NCBI GenBank assembly: GCA_017537925.1
Contig: JAFYJW010000058.1
Location: 1-47,359 of the forward strand
Length of the DNA: 47,359 nt
From: Synergistes sp.
GTDB lineage: Bacteria; Synergistota; Synergistia; Synergistales; Synergistaceae
Reading direction: 5' to 3'
Shown: positions 24,940 to 32,896 of the stretch, in pieces
Position numbering within the stretch: the stretch's first letter is position 1
Layout: every line of letters starts with the position of its first letter
Translations under genes and position numbers: made by a program
Notes under the pieces: generated by a model
What the model saw: the letters and a program-made list of their open reading frames with translations, nothing else
The model's database searches: none
What the model was told of the DNA's origin: nothing

Positions 24940-26124
24940 ATGGCAGGGACCGAGATATTTGACAGAGAAGAGATAAAGGCCGCAGCGGATGTGATAGAGC
25001 GCAGGATGATACACCGGTACGGTTCGCATTCGCAGCGCGGCGGCATATACCGCGCGGAGGAATTCGAAGCGGCGGCAAAAAAGATAACGGGTTCACGTTA
25101 CGCACTTGCCGTGTCGAGCGGGACCGCTGCTCTCATCACAGCGCTTAAAGGCATAGGGATAAAAGCCGGCGACGAAGTGATCACTACGCCCTTCACATTC
25201 ATAGCCACCGTTGAAGCGATAATCGCCTGCAATGCCGTCCCGGTGTTCGGGGATATAGACGACACACTTTCTCTTTCGGCAGCGTCGGCGGAGAAACTTA
25301 TCACACCGCGCACCAAAGCGATAATGCCTGTACATATGTTCGGCGTTGCGGCAGATATGGATGCTTTTGTAAGCCTTGGCAAAAAATACGGTATCCCCGT
25401 CATTGAAGATGCCTGCGAGACAGTGGGCGGCAGCTATAAAGGAAGAGCGCTCGGCGGGATAGGCGACTGCGGCGCGTGGAGCTTTGATCCCAATAAAACG
25501 CTCACGGTGGGCGAGGGCGGCGTTGTCTTCACCGACGATCCCGACGTTTACTTTGCGATGGACTGTTATCATGATCACGGGCATATCCACAGCAAGGAGC
25601 ATGACCGCGGCGCGGAAGGAAAGTTCGGCTTCGGAGTAAATTTCCGCATAAGCGAACTCCAGGGCGCGCTCGGCGTCGTTGCGCTTTCCAAAATGCCTGA
25701 CGCCATTGCGGCTCTGCGCGGCACTAAAAAGAAAATAGTCGAGGCCGGCGTCGCTTTTGGACTCAGGCCGCGTCCGATGCACGATGAAGAAGGGGATACC
25801 GCGACACACGCGGTATTTATCCTCCCGACCGCAGCGGCAGCAAGAAAGTTCAGCGAGGCCGCCAAAGATGCAGGCTGCGGCTGCGGCATAATAGCGGATA
25901 ATACATGGCATTACGCAAAACACTGGAAAGCCCTTGCCGAAATGAGCGAAACAGATTATTTCGGGACGAAGACGCGCTCATATCTGCCGGATGCGTTTGC
26001 GGAGGCCGACGCGAAGCTTTCGCGCGCGGTAATGTTCGGTCTTAACATAAGAATGAGCGGCGAAGATACGGACAAAATAATAAAAGCGCTTGAAGCCGGC
26101 GCAAAAGCCGCGCTGCGGCGCTGA
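24940..26124 (+). CDS. kdnA: DegT-family aminotransferase, likely Kdo8N synthase
   Basis: A 394-residue PLP-dependent aminotransferase of the DegT/AHBA-synthase fold. It has VSSGTAALITALKG, TTPFTFIATVEAI, VIEDACETVGGSYKG and the PLP Lys in FDPNKTLTVGEGG. In the Kdo8N pathway KdnA adds an amino group from glutamate to the 8-aldehyde made by KdnB. The 6-nt gap to the dehydrogenase gene and the upstream kdsB support that job. The product would carry an extra positive charge in the inner core near lipid A. It ends just before a strong terminator. Confidence 0.75.
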   Translation: MAGTEIFDREEIKAAADVIERRMIHRYGSHSQRGGIYRAEEFEAAAKKITGSRYALAVSSGTAALITALKGIGIKAGDEVITTPFTFIATVEAIIACNAVPVFGDIDDTLSLSAASAEKLITPRTKAIMPVHMFGVAADMDAFVSLGKKYGIPVIEDACETVGGSYKGRALGGIGDCGAWSFDPNKTLTVGEGGVVFTDDPDVYFAMDCYHDHGHIHSKEHDRGAEGKFGFGVNFRISELQGALGVVALSKMPDAIAALRGTKKKIVEAGVAFGLRPRPMHDEEGDTATHAVFILPTAAAARKFSEAAKDAGCGCGIIADNTWHYAKHWKALAEMSETDYFGTKTRSYLPDAFAEADAKLSRAVMFGLNIRMSGEDTDKIIKALEAGAKAALRR

Positions 26125-26164
26125 TTCCTGCAGCGGCATAACATACGGCGGCACCATGTTTTCT

Positions 26165-26209
26165 CCGGCGCACGGATATAAAGGCCGTGCGCCGGTCGTT
26201 TGTTGTTTT
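26165..26209 (+). terminator. terminator of the kdn operon
   Basis: A perfect 11-bp stem CCGGCGCACGG/CCGTGCGCCGG (loop 26176-26184) followed by a T-rich tract. Confidence 0.85.
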
Positions 26210-26250
26210 GTCTCCGCTGCCAGAGGCATCTGTTTTCCCCTCCGCGGCAG

Positions 26251-26280
26251 TTGAGGCCGCGGCGTACGAGTTGGTATAAT
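26251..26280 (+). promoter_or_regulatory. probable promoter of the M20 peptidase gene
   Basis: TTGAGG (26251-26256), an 18-bp spacer and a perfect TATAAT (26275-26280), about 50 bp before the start codon. Confidence 0.6.
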
Positions 26281-26330
26281 AAAAAACAGATTTTCAGCAA
26301 GCACAGATAACAGGAGACGAGGTGCCATCA

Positions 26331-27563
26331 ATGAAGAAAAAGATTCTTGCCAGGATCGAGGCTCTTGAGCCCGAAATGCTGAAGATGCTCGGGGAGATGA
26401 TAGCTTTCCCAGCGATAAGCCCTGAAGCCGGCGGTGAAGGCGAAGGACGCAAGGCCCGCTATATTTTGCAGAAGGTAAAAGAGCTCGGCTTCAGCGATGC
26501 AAGCGTAATCAATTCGCCCGATCCTGCGGTCCCGGACGGCAAACGCCCCAACATTATCCTCTCTTTCCCCGGCAGGACCAAACGCCGTCTGTGGATAGTT
26601 TCCCATATGGACGTAGTGCCGGAAGGAGAGCGCTCACTGTGGAATACGGATCCATTCCGCGCGGAGATAAAAGACGGACGCATTTACGGGCGCGGCGTCA
26701 GTGACAACGGGCAGGAGCTCGTCGCGTCGCTTTACGCCCTTTACGCTGTTAAGGAACTTGCGGTAACGCCGGAATTCGAAGTCTGTCTTGCGTTTGTAGC
26801 TGATGAGGAGGTCGGCAGCGCGCACGGGATAAAGTATCTCATAAAAGAAGGTCTTTTCCGTGAAGATGACCTTGTTGTCGTCCCTGATATGGGCTCCGAA
26901 AAAGGCGATATCATCGAAGTTGCCGAGAAGAGCATCTGCTGGATGGAATTTACGGTGGAAGGAGTCCAGGTCCATGCGAGCCAGCCCCACCTGGGTGTGA
27001 ATGCATGCCGTGCGGCCAACGCTTTTTCGGTATCGCTGGACGCCGCGTTTCACGAGGCTTTCCCTGACGAAGACGCGCTTTTTGACCCGCCCTTCTCCAC
27101 CTTTGAGCCCACACGGCGCGTCTCCAACGTGCCCAATATAAATACCGTTCCCGGAGTCGAGACGCTCTGCTTCGACTGCCGCGTGCTGCCTTCGATACCT
27201 CTTGAAGCGGTCAGGAAGGTCGTTGACGCAGAGATCGCAAAGGCGCAGCAGAAATACGGTGTGAAAATCAGCTGTATCTTCCCGCAGTATGTGGAGGCGG
27301 CGCCCCCTACGCAGGAAGACGCGCCTGTCGTTTCAGAGCTGCGCGCCGCGATCTCTCAGGTCTTCCCCGGGCTTAAGATAAAAACGGCTGGCGTCGGGGG
27401 CGGCACATGCGGCGCCTACTACAGAAAAGCAGGGATACCGGCTGCGGTGTGGGGGCAGGAGGCCGACTGCGCGCATATGCCGAATGAATACGCCGTAATA
27501 AGCCATATCGTAAATGAGGCGAAAGTCTTTGCCCTTATGATGGCAGGAAAAGAAACAGACTGA
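26331..27563 (+). CDS. M20-family metallopeptidase (ArgE/DapE/carboxypeptidase group)
   Basis: A 410-residue di-zinc hydrolase. Ligands and catalytic residues visible are His and Asp in SHMDVVPEGERSLW, the bridging Asp in GRGVSDNGQ, the Glu pair in ADEEVGSAHG, the Asp in PDMGS and the His in CAHMPNEYA near the C-terminus. A dimerisation domain with HASQPHLGVNA lies in the middle. It may be a dipeptidase or a deacylase; family members act on peptides or N-acyl amino acids. ATG 26331 is 8 nt past GAGG; GTG at 26322 is an alternative. Its promoter is at 26251-26280. It appears to be monocistronic. Confidence 0.85.
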   Translation: MKKKILARIEALEPEMLKMLGEMIAFPAISPEAGGEGEGRKARYILQKVKELGFSDASVINSPDPAVPDGKRPNIILSFPGRTKRRLWIVSHMDVVPEGERSLWNTDPFRAEIKDGRIYGRGVSDNGQELVASLYALYAVKELAVTPEFEVCLAFVADEEVGSAHGIKYLIKEGLFREDDLVVVPDMGSEKGDIIEVAEKSICWMEFTVEGVQVHASQPHLGVNACRAANAFSVSLDAAFHEAFPDEDALFDPPFSTFEPTRRVSNVPNINTVPGVETLCFDCRVLPSIPLEAVRKVVDAEIAKAQQKYGVKISCIFPQYVEAAPPTQEDAPVVSELRAAISQVFPGLKIKTAGVGGGTCGAYYRKAGIPAAVWGQEADCAHMPNEYAVISHIVNEAKVFALMMAGKETD

Positions 27564-27663
27564 TTTTGCCGTTCCGGTATGTTTGCCGCATAGAGCGTTC
27601 TTGTTCAAAGGCGCAAATGTATCCGGCAGAATGGCGCGGAAGTTTTATAATATTATCTGACCG

Positions 27664-27689
27664 CAGCGGCGCATGACGCGGCTGTTTTT
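27664..27689 (+). terminator. hairpin with T tract directly before prmA
   Basis: CAGCGGCG pairs with CGCGGCTG (one mismatch), loop CATGA, then five T. A TATAAT lies just upstream at 27646-27651. It may end the M20 peptidase transcript or act as a small attenuator of prmA; the sequence does not decide between these. Confidence 0.45.
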
Positions 27690-27716
27690 CAAAGTATCAC
27701 GAAAGGGGTCCGGCTT

Positions 27717-28589
27717 ATGCAGAAAGATGACAATTACTGGTGGTATATAACGATAAAAGCAGATGCTGCCCAGGAGGACAATCTATTTTCGATCGCGGAT
27801 ATATCAGACAGCATAGGTACGGAGATGCAGGAACTGCCAAGCGGAATCCTCCGCCTGCGCATTTATTACAGAAACAGCGAAGATATAAGCGTATGGCGCG
27901 GAAAGCTTGCCGCAGCAATGAAGGAATTTCCGGGAGTGGAAATAGAGGACTGGGGAAAAATAGAAAATCAGCCCTGGCATGTCGCCGCGGAAGAGGCTTT
28001 CCCGCCGCTGCCTGTCGGCAGAAACCTGACTGTGCTTGCGCCGTGGCATAAAGGAAACGAGCCTGCAGGCAGGACGCCCCTTTATATCAATCCGGGAAGC
28101 GCTTTCGGGACCGGCTACCATGAGAGCACCCAGATAGCGCTGGAACTGCTTGAGAAGTATATAAAAAAAGGAGACGTCACCGCCGATATAGGCACCGGCT
28201 CGGGCATACTTACGATAGCGGCGCTCAAATTGGGGGCAGCTTTTGCATATGCAAGGGACATCGACCCCACGGTCATAGAAGAAGTACGCAAAAACCTTGC
28301 GCTCAACGGGATAGGCCAAGCCGGGACAGACCTTGCCGTCGGCGATCTGCTGAAAGATTTCGGACATAAAGCCGATATCCTGACAGCAAATATCCTTCTG
28401 GATCCGCTGACTTCGATGCTTAAAGACGTCCCCGCGGTCATAGGCGGCAATGGCGCTGCGATATTCTCAGGGATGCTTGAGAAGGAAAGGGACGTTTTTC
28501 TTCCCGCTCTTGCCGCCGCCGGGCTTATGCCGATCGAAGAACTTGTAAAGGGAGAATGGTGGGGTGTCGCTGCCAAGAGTAAGGCTTGA
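27717..28589 (+). CDS. prmA: ribosomal protein L11 methyltransferase
   Basis: Methylates lysines and the N-terminus of ribosomal protein L11 with SAM. The N-terminal substrate-binding domain covers about residues 1-110. The methyltransferase domain contains NPGSAFGTGYHESTQ, the SAM motif DIGTGSGILTIAALKLGA, DIDP and ANILLDPL, where N-I-L matches the NPPY-equivalent position in PrmA. It starts with GAAAGGGG 8 nt upstream of ATG 27717. Its last 26 nt overlap rsmE, so the two rRNA/ribosome-modification genes are coupled, as in many bacteria. Confidence 0.93.
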   Translation: MQKDDNYWWYITIKADAAQEDNLFSIADISDSIGTEMQELPSGILRLRIYYRNSEDISVWRGKLAAAMKEFPGVEIEDWGKIENQPWHVAAEEAFPPLPVGRNLTVLAPWHKGNEPAGRTPLYINPGSAFGTGYHESTQIALELLEKYIKKGDVTADIGTGSGILTIAALKLGAAFAYARDIDPTVIEEVRKNLALNGIGQAGTDLAVGDLLKDFGHKADILTANILLDPLTSMLKDVPAVIGGNGAAIFSGMLEKERDVFLPALAAAGLMPIEELVKGEWWGVAAKSKA

Positions 28590-29280
28590 GGAGTGCACAT
28601 TCGACGGTGATGTGTGGCATATAGGAGAAAAAGAAGCGCACCACCTCATACATGTGCGCCGCTGCTATACCGGCTCTCTTGTCGAAGGGCTGCTCAGTGG
28701 TGAAAAACTTGAGCTGCGCCTTGAATGCCGCGGAGACGAAGTGATGGCAAAGGAACTTTCCAGATGCATGGAAAAAGAGGCCATGCCGCGCATTGAACTG
28801 CTCCTCGGGCTGCTTAAAAACGATCAGATGGACGATGCGCTGCGCTTCTGCGCCGAGACCGGCGTAGCTGAAATACATCTTCTGGCATGCGAAAGAAGCG
28901 TGCCGCGCTACGAAGGCGGCAGGCTGGCCGATAAGATGCTGCGGTGGGAGAGGATACTTGCCGAAGCCACGAAACAGTCAGGCGCAGCTTCTCCCCCTGT
29001 TCTTCATGAACCGCTGCGGTTCTGTGATTTTCCGTTCGGCGGACTGCCGCCCCAGCGGCTTGCCGCGATGCTCGATCAAAACGCGCGCAGTCTGCACGGA
29101 ATCGATATCGCGGAACGCACCGCGCTTGCGATAGGACCTGAAGGAGACTGGTCCTCCGGCGAGTGCGGGACCCTCATAAAGAACGGTTTTGTTCCGGTAA
29201 CGCTCGGGAACCGCATAATGAGGGCGAGCACCGCTGTCGCGGCAGGATGCGCTGCGCTGCATATATTGGGAGCTTTGTAA
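28564..29280 (+). CDS. rsmE: 16S rRNA (uracil-1498-N3)-methyltransferase
   Basis: A 238-residue SPOUT-fold (alpha/beta knot) enzyme that methylates U1498. The N-terminal PUA-like domain includes HHLIHVRR. The knot is marked by IGPEGDWSSGE and LGNRIMRASTA; family members usually read GPEGGFS and LGxRILRxETA, so this copy has G-to-D and E-to-S changes in those loops. The start is GTG 28564, lying within prmA, with a GGGAGAATGG RBS region upstream. No promoter of its own is visible. Confidence 0.9.
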   Translation: MSLPRVRLEECTFDGDVWHIGEKEAHHLIHVRRCYTGSLVEGLLSGEKLELRLECRGDEVMAKELSRCMEKEAMPRIELLLGLLKNDQMDDALRFCAETGVAEIHLLACERSVPRYEGGRLADKMLRWERILAEATKQSGAASPPVLHEPLRFCDFPFGGLPPQRLAAMLDQNARSLHGIDIAERTALAIGPEGDWSSGECGTLIKNGFVPVTLGNRIMRASTAVAAGCAALHILGAL

Positions 29281-29302
29281 AGTTCAGCTGTTTTGTTCGG
29301 GC

Positions 29303-29336
29303 AAAAAAAGGACGCGCTTCTTTTGTGGGCGCGTCC
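29303..29336 (-). terminator. terminator of the etfBA-glcD operon
   Basis: On the minus strand an 8-bp stem GGACGCGC/GCGCGTCC (29336-29329, 29317-29310) is followed by seven T (plus A 29303-29309). It lies between convergent genes. Confidence 0.85.
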
Positions 29337-29402
29337 GCTTTGTACTGCGATGTAATTCGAAAAACGTATGATTCCCTTATCAGCCGGAAAACGGCATATC
29401 TT

Positions 29403-30833
29403 TTACGGCAGAGGGAAGAACATCTTGCCGGGGTTAAGGATATTCAGCGGGTCAAAGGACTTCTTTATCCCGTTCATGATCTCAAGCTCGGCAGGCGTCT
29501 TGCTTCCGGCCAGCACCTTCCGCTTGATATACCCCACTCCGTGTTCGCCGCTTCCAACGCCGCCGAGCGATATCGCTTCGTTGATGAGGACGGCGAAGAA
29601 CTCTTCGGCGTAGGTCCCCCACCTTTCCGGCGTCATGCCGACCGGCTTCAGCGGTATCGGGTGTATGTTGCCGTCTCCGATATGGGATATTATGCCTATC
29701 TCCACATTCCATTCTTTGCTGATTCTTTTTATGCGCCTGAGCATCTCGGGGACTTCGGAAAGAGGGACCATAAGATCCCCTGAAGCGCAGGCATACGGGT
29801 CGCGCGCGCGCATACCCTCAAGACCGTTCTGACGCACGTTCCACATAGCGGCCGAATCGGTGCGGCTCTCGGCGACGAATACCTCAAACGCGCCCCCTTC
29901 GAGGCATATGTTGCCTACGATCTCATAGCTGTCCTCCAGCTGCTCTTCGGTATCTCCCTCCACCTGTATCAGAAGATAGCCTTCGCTTCTTTCCTGCTCC
30001 GGCAGAGTGCAGCCGAGATATTCGGTGGTGTATTTCACTAAGTTCCTGTCCATGAATTCGCATGAGATTATGCGGCGTCCGGAACCTATTACCTTTGATA
30101 CGCTCTCTACAAGCTTCTCGATATCCGGGTAGCATGCAAGCAGATTGACGATCTTCCCAGGTTTCGGTTCGAGGTTGACTATCAGCTTCGTGGCGATCGC
30201 AAGGGTCCCCTCGCTTCCCACGAGAAGATTCAGCAGGCTGTAGCCCCAGCTGTCCTTGCGGTAACGTCCCCCTAAGTTCAGCACTTCGCCGGAAGGAAGC
30301 ACTACTTCGGCGCCTAAGATATGACGCCTGGTGTTGCCGTAGCGCACGACCTTGCCTCCTCCGGCATTAGTCGCGAAGTTGCCTCCTATAAAGCTGGTCT
30401 CTGTACTCATCGGGTAGCCGGCGTAGAGGAAGCCTTCCGCCGCCGCCGCGCGGCAAAGGTCGTTCGTTATTACTCCGGGTTCTGCGACGGCAACGCGGTT
30501 TATCCTGTCTATCTCGAGGATATGGTTCATGCGCTCAAGCGAAAGAACTATGCCGCCGGCAAGGGGCACGGCCCCGCCGTTCAGTCCGCTGCCTGCGCCG
30601 CGCGGGGTCACGGGGATGCGGTATTTTGAAGCTATCTTCATTACGGCCGACACCTGCTCAGTGTCCTTCGGCTTTACGACGACGTCCGGCATGTTTTCTC
30701 CCCAGATGCGGCCTGCCTGGTCGTAGGCGTAGTTTTCCAGAGCGTCTTTATTGTCTGCTATTACGGCGTTTTTCGCTGTTGCTGAGATCAGCTCTTCGAT
30801 TATTTCTTTCGTAAGCGAACCGTATCCGTACAT
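29403..30833 (-). CDS. FAD-linked 2-hydroxyacid (D-lactate/glycolate) dehydrogenase
   Basis: A 476-residue GlcD/LldD-type flavoprotein. The FAD-binding-4 domain has PRGAGSGLNGGAVPLAGG (residues about 78-95), GGNFATNAGGGKVVRYGNTRRH, and GSEGTLAIAT. The FAD-oxidase C-terminal domain ends with ISHIGDGNIHPIPL, GSGEHGVG and DPLNILNPGK; the His in GDGNIH and the HG in GEHG are the usual active-site residues. Its start overlaps the etfA stop by 1 nt (TAATG). Together with EtfBA it forms an operon like lctBCD, where a lactate dehydrogenase uses Etf as electron partner. The substrate may be lactate or another 2-hydroxyacid from amino-acid breakdown. Confidence 0.88.
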   Translation of the reverse strand: MYGYGSLTKEIIEELISATAKNAVIADNKDALENYAYDQAGRIWGENMPDVVVKPKDTEQVSAVMKIASKYRIPVTPRGAGSGLNGGAVPLAGGIVLSLERMNHILEIDRINRVAVAEPGVITNDLCRAAAAEGFLYAGYPMSTETSFIGGNFATNAGGGKVVRYGNTRRHILGAEVVLPSGEVLNLGGRYRKDSWGYSLLNLLVGSEGTLAIATKLIVNLEPKPGKIVNLLACYPDIEKLVESVSKVIGSGRRIISCEFMDRNLVKYTTEYLGCTLPEQERSEGYLLIQVEGDTEEQLEDSYEIVGNICLEGGAFEVFVAESRTDSAAMWNVRQNGLEGMRARDPYACASGDLMVPLSEVPEMLRRIKRISKEWNVEIGIISHIGDGNIHPIPLKPVGMTPERWGTYAEEFFAVLINEAISLGGVGSGEHGVGYIKRKVLAGSKTPAELEIMNGIKKSFDPLNILNPGKMFFPLP

Positions 30834-31831
30834 TATTTGACACCCTTATATTTTTTTACCGCTTCAATCAACGCTTCCAATATCTCCATCGCGTCTCCCT
30901 GCACGGCGAGATCTGCCACGCGGAAGATCGGCGCTTCCGGATCCTGGTTTACCGCAATTATGGTCTCTGCTCCGCTCATTCCCGCTATATGCTGCACCGC
31001 GCCTGAGATGCCGAACGCGATGTAGATACGCGGCGTAACGGATTTGCCGGAAAGCCCCACCTGAGCGGAATAGGGGGCCCAGCCGAGATCCACTGCAACG
31101 CGCGACGAGCCCACTGTGCCGCCCAGAAGGCGGGCCAGTTCCTCAAGGCGCAGGAAGTTCTTCGCGTTTTTCATTCCCTTGCCGCCGGACACTATTATCT
31201 CGGCCTCCTGCAGAGGCAGGCCCACGCTCTTTTCCGGCTCAAACTTTATAAACTTCAGAAGGGAAGCAAGTTTTTCTTTGACCGGCAGGAATTCGACTAC
31301 CTCACATTTGCGGGATGCGTCTGCAGCAAGCGGACGCTTTGATTTGGGGCGCACGGTGCACATCTGGGGGTCGCGTCCCTTGGTCTTTATATCGGCCATT
31401 ACATTGCCGCCGATAGCCGGGCGTGTCTGTATAAGACGCTTTGTTTCCTTATCGATCGAGAGCTCGGTGCAGTCCGCTGTAAGCCCGCAGCCGAGGCGCG
31501 CGCTGAGCATCGGCATTACAGTGCGGCCCTGCGTCGTTGCCGACGCTATAAGGATGGCGGGCCTGTATTTGTCTGTTATTTCGGCAAGCGCGGATACCGC
31601 GATATCGGCGCGGAAGTTTTCAAACTCGGGAGAATCCACGACGTAAACTTTGTCGGCTCCGTAAGCCGCAAGCGCCGCTGCCTGCTCCTTTATGCGGCTT
31701 CCGATCACGACGCTTGCAAGCGGAGCGCCCAGAGCGTCGGCAAGCTCCTTCCCCCACGCTAAAAGTTCGCGTGATACGGGGTGTATCTTTCCGCCGCGTA
31801 CTTCAGCCAATGTCCATACCTCGGCGCTCAT
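30833..31831 (-). CDS. etfA: electron transfer flavoprotein alpha subunit
   Basis: A 332-residue EtfA. The C-terminal FAD-binding domain has FGISGAVQHIAGMSGAETIIAVNQDPEAPIF, the family signature. There is no N-terminal 4Fe-4S ferredoxin-like extension. It overlaps etfB by 4 nt (ATGA) and glcD by 1 nt, so it is the middle gene of a tightly coupled three-gene operon. EtfAB would pass electrons between the GlcD dehydrogenase and NAD or ferredoxin, or the quinone pool; the sequence alone cannot say which. Confidence 0.93.
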   Translation of the reverse strand: MSAEVWTLAEVRGGKIHPVSRELLAWGKELADALGAPLASVVIGSRIKEQAAALAAYGADKVYVVDSPEFENFRADIAVSALAEITDKYRPAILIASATTQGRTVMPMLSARLGCGLTADCTELSIDKETKRLIQTRPAIGGNVMADIKTKGRDPQMCTVRPKSKRPLAADASRKCEVVEFLPVKEKLASLLKFIKFEPEKSVGLPLQEAEIIVSGGKGMKNAKNFLRLEELARLLGGTVGSSRVAVDLGWAPYSAQVGLSGKSVTPRIYIAFGISGAVQHIAGMSGAETIIAVNQDPEAPIFRVADLAVQGDAMEILEALIEAVKKYKGVK

Positions 31832-32646
31832 TTCGAATCTCCTCCGCTCTCTTCCAGACAGTTTTTCTCTTCAAGTATCTTCATGACTTCGCTTACCGCG
31901 GCTCCCAGTCCGTCTGCCGCTATGACCCTGCGTCCGGAACGCGTCACCTTCGGATATGTAACGTTTATTACCTGGGTGGCGGAACCGGTGAGCCCGGTCT
32001 CTTCGGCCGCCATCGAGATGTCTTCGGCCGTCATTATTTTTACTTCGGTCTTTTTTGCGCGCAGCTTGCCGGAAAGCGTGCAGAGACGCGGTATGTTCAT
32101 CTCCTTTACCGGTATGACCATAGCCGGAAGCTTTGCGTCTATCGTCTCGTGCCCGCCCTCTATCGAGCGTACGACGCGAATCTCACTGTCCGTGAGCGAT
32201 TCTATCGCGCTCACATATGAGAGCACGCTTACTCCCAATATCTCGGCGCAGGCCGGGCCGACCTGGCCTGTTTCGCCGTCGGTGGCGCGCTCTCCCGCAA
32301 AGAGGAGATCGAAAGGTCCGGCTTTCTTTATGGCCCTGGCAAGTGTGCGTGCGGTGGCAAGGGTATCTGCGCCGCCGAATTTCCTGTCGGAAAGCAGCAC
32401 TCCGTCGTCCGCACCCATCGCTATCGCGTAGCGGACAGCCTTCTGGGCATACATCGGCCCCATGCTGATCGCCGTTATAGACGCGTCTTTTCTTGATTCT
32501 TTTACCCTGACCGCCGCCTCGACGGCGTGCAGATCCAGCGGGTTGAGCTCGGCTTCCACACCGTCCCTTATCATAGTGCCGGTCTTTTCATCTATCTTAA
32601 CCGTGTCTACGGCAGGCACCTGTTTGACAAGCACAGCTATTCTCAA
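31828..32646 (-). CDS. etfB: electron transfer flavoprotein beta subunit
   Basis: A 272-residue EtfB with the usual start IAVLVKQVPAVDTVKI, ELNPLDLHAVEAA and GERATDGETGQVGPACAEILG. First gene of the etfB-etfA-glcD operon. The start codon is a TTG at 32646, supported by a strong AGGGGGAAGGG RBS 6-16 nt upstream and by alignment with the invariant family N-terminus. The likely promoter (TTGACG, 16 bp, TATACC on the minus strand) overlaps an inverted repeat that may be an operator. Confidence 0.93.
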   Translation of the reverse strand: MRIAVLVKQVPAVDTVKIDEKTGTMIRDGVEAELNPLDLHAVEAAVRVKESRKDASITAISMGPMYAQKAVRYAIAMGADDGVLLSDRKFGGADTLATARTLARAIKKAGPFDLLFAGERATDGETGQVGPACAEILGVSVLSYVSAIESLTDSEIRVVRSIEGGHETIDAKLPAMVIPVKEMNIPRLCTLSGKLRAKKTEVKIMTAEDISMAAEETGLTGSATQVINVTYPKVTRSGRRVIAADGLGAAVSEVMKILEEKNCLEESGGDSK

Positions 32647-32696
32647 AGTCCCTTCCCCCTTCTGTATGAGGAAAATCTATATCAGCAAATAATGAT

Positions 32697-32724
32697 GGTA
32701 TACTAAAATATACCGCTGCGTCAA
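32697..32724 (-). promoter_or_regulatory. promoter of etfBA-glcD with overlapping inverted repeat
   Basis: On the minus strand TTGACG (32719-32724) and TATACC (32697-32702) with a 16-bp spacer. A perfect 6-bp inverted repeat GGTATA/TATACC (32697-32714, 6-bp spacer) covers the -10. A repressor bound there would block initiation, but its identity is unknown. Confidence 0.6.
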
Positions 32725-32835
32725 GCTCGGGCACTCTCCGCAGCGCTGCGGCCGCCGTATGCCGGACCGCCTTCTGCATCAATTTTGTATATTTTTGAAA
32801 ATTTTTTATGAAATTTTGAAAAAAGCCCTTCCTTA

Positions 32836-32851
32836 ACACTATATATAGTGT
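32836..32851. promoter_or_regulatory. NrdR box 1 (near-perfect palindrome)
   Basis: ACACTATATATAGTGT matches the NrdR-box consensus acaCwATATaTwGtgt at every position; extended by one base on each side it is a perfect 18-bp palindrome. It ends immediately before the TATAAT of the nrdR promoter. Confidence 0.92.
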
Positions 32852-32857
32852 TATAAT
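32852..32857 (+). promoter_or_regulatory. -10 element of nrdR-nrdD-nrdG
   Basis: A perfect TATAAT between the two NrdR boxes. The -35 position 17 bp upstream (TTCCTT, 32829-32834) is weak. Confidence 0.7.
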
Positions 32858-32866
32858 CTGTTGGCT

Positions 32867-32882
32867 ACGGTATATGTAGCGG
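32867..32882. promoter_or_regulatory. NrdR box 2 (degenerate)
   Basis: ACGGTATATGTAGCGG agrees with the NrdR consensus at 11 of 16 positions and is separated from box 1 by exactly 15 bp, the usual spacing of paired NrdR boxes on one face of the helix. It lies between the promoter and the nrdR RBS. Confidence 0.75.
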
Positions 32883-32896
32883 ATGGAGGACAGAAT

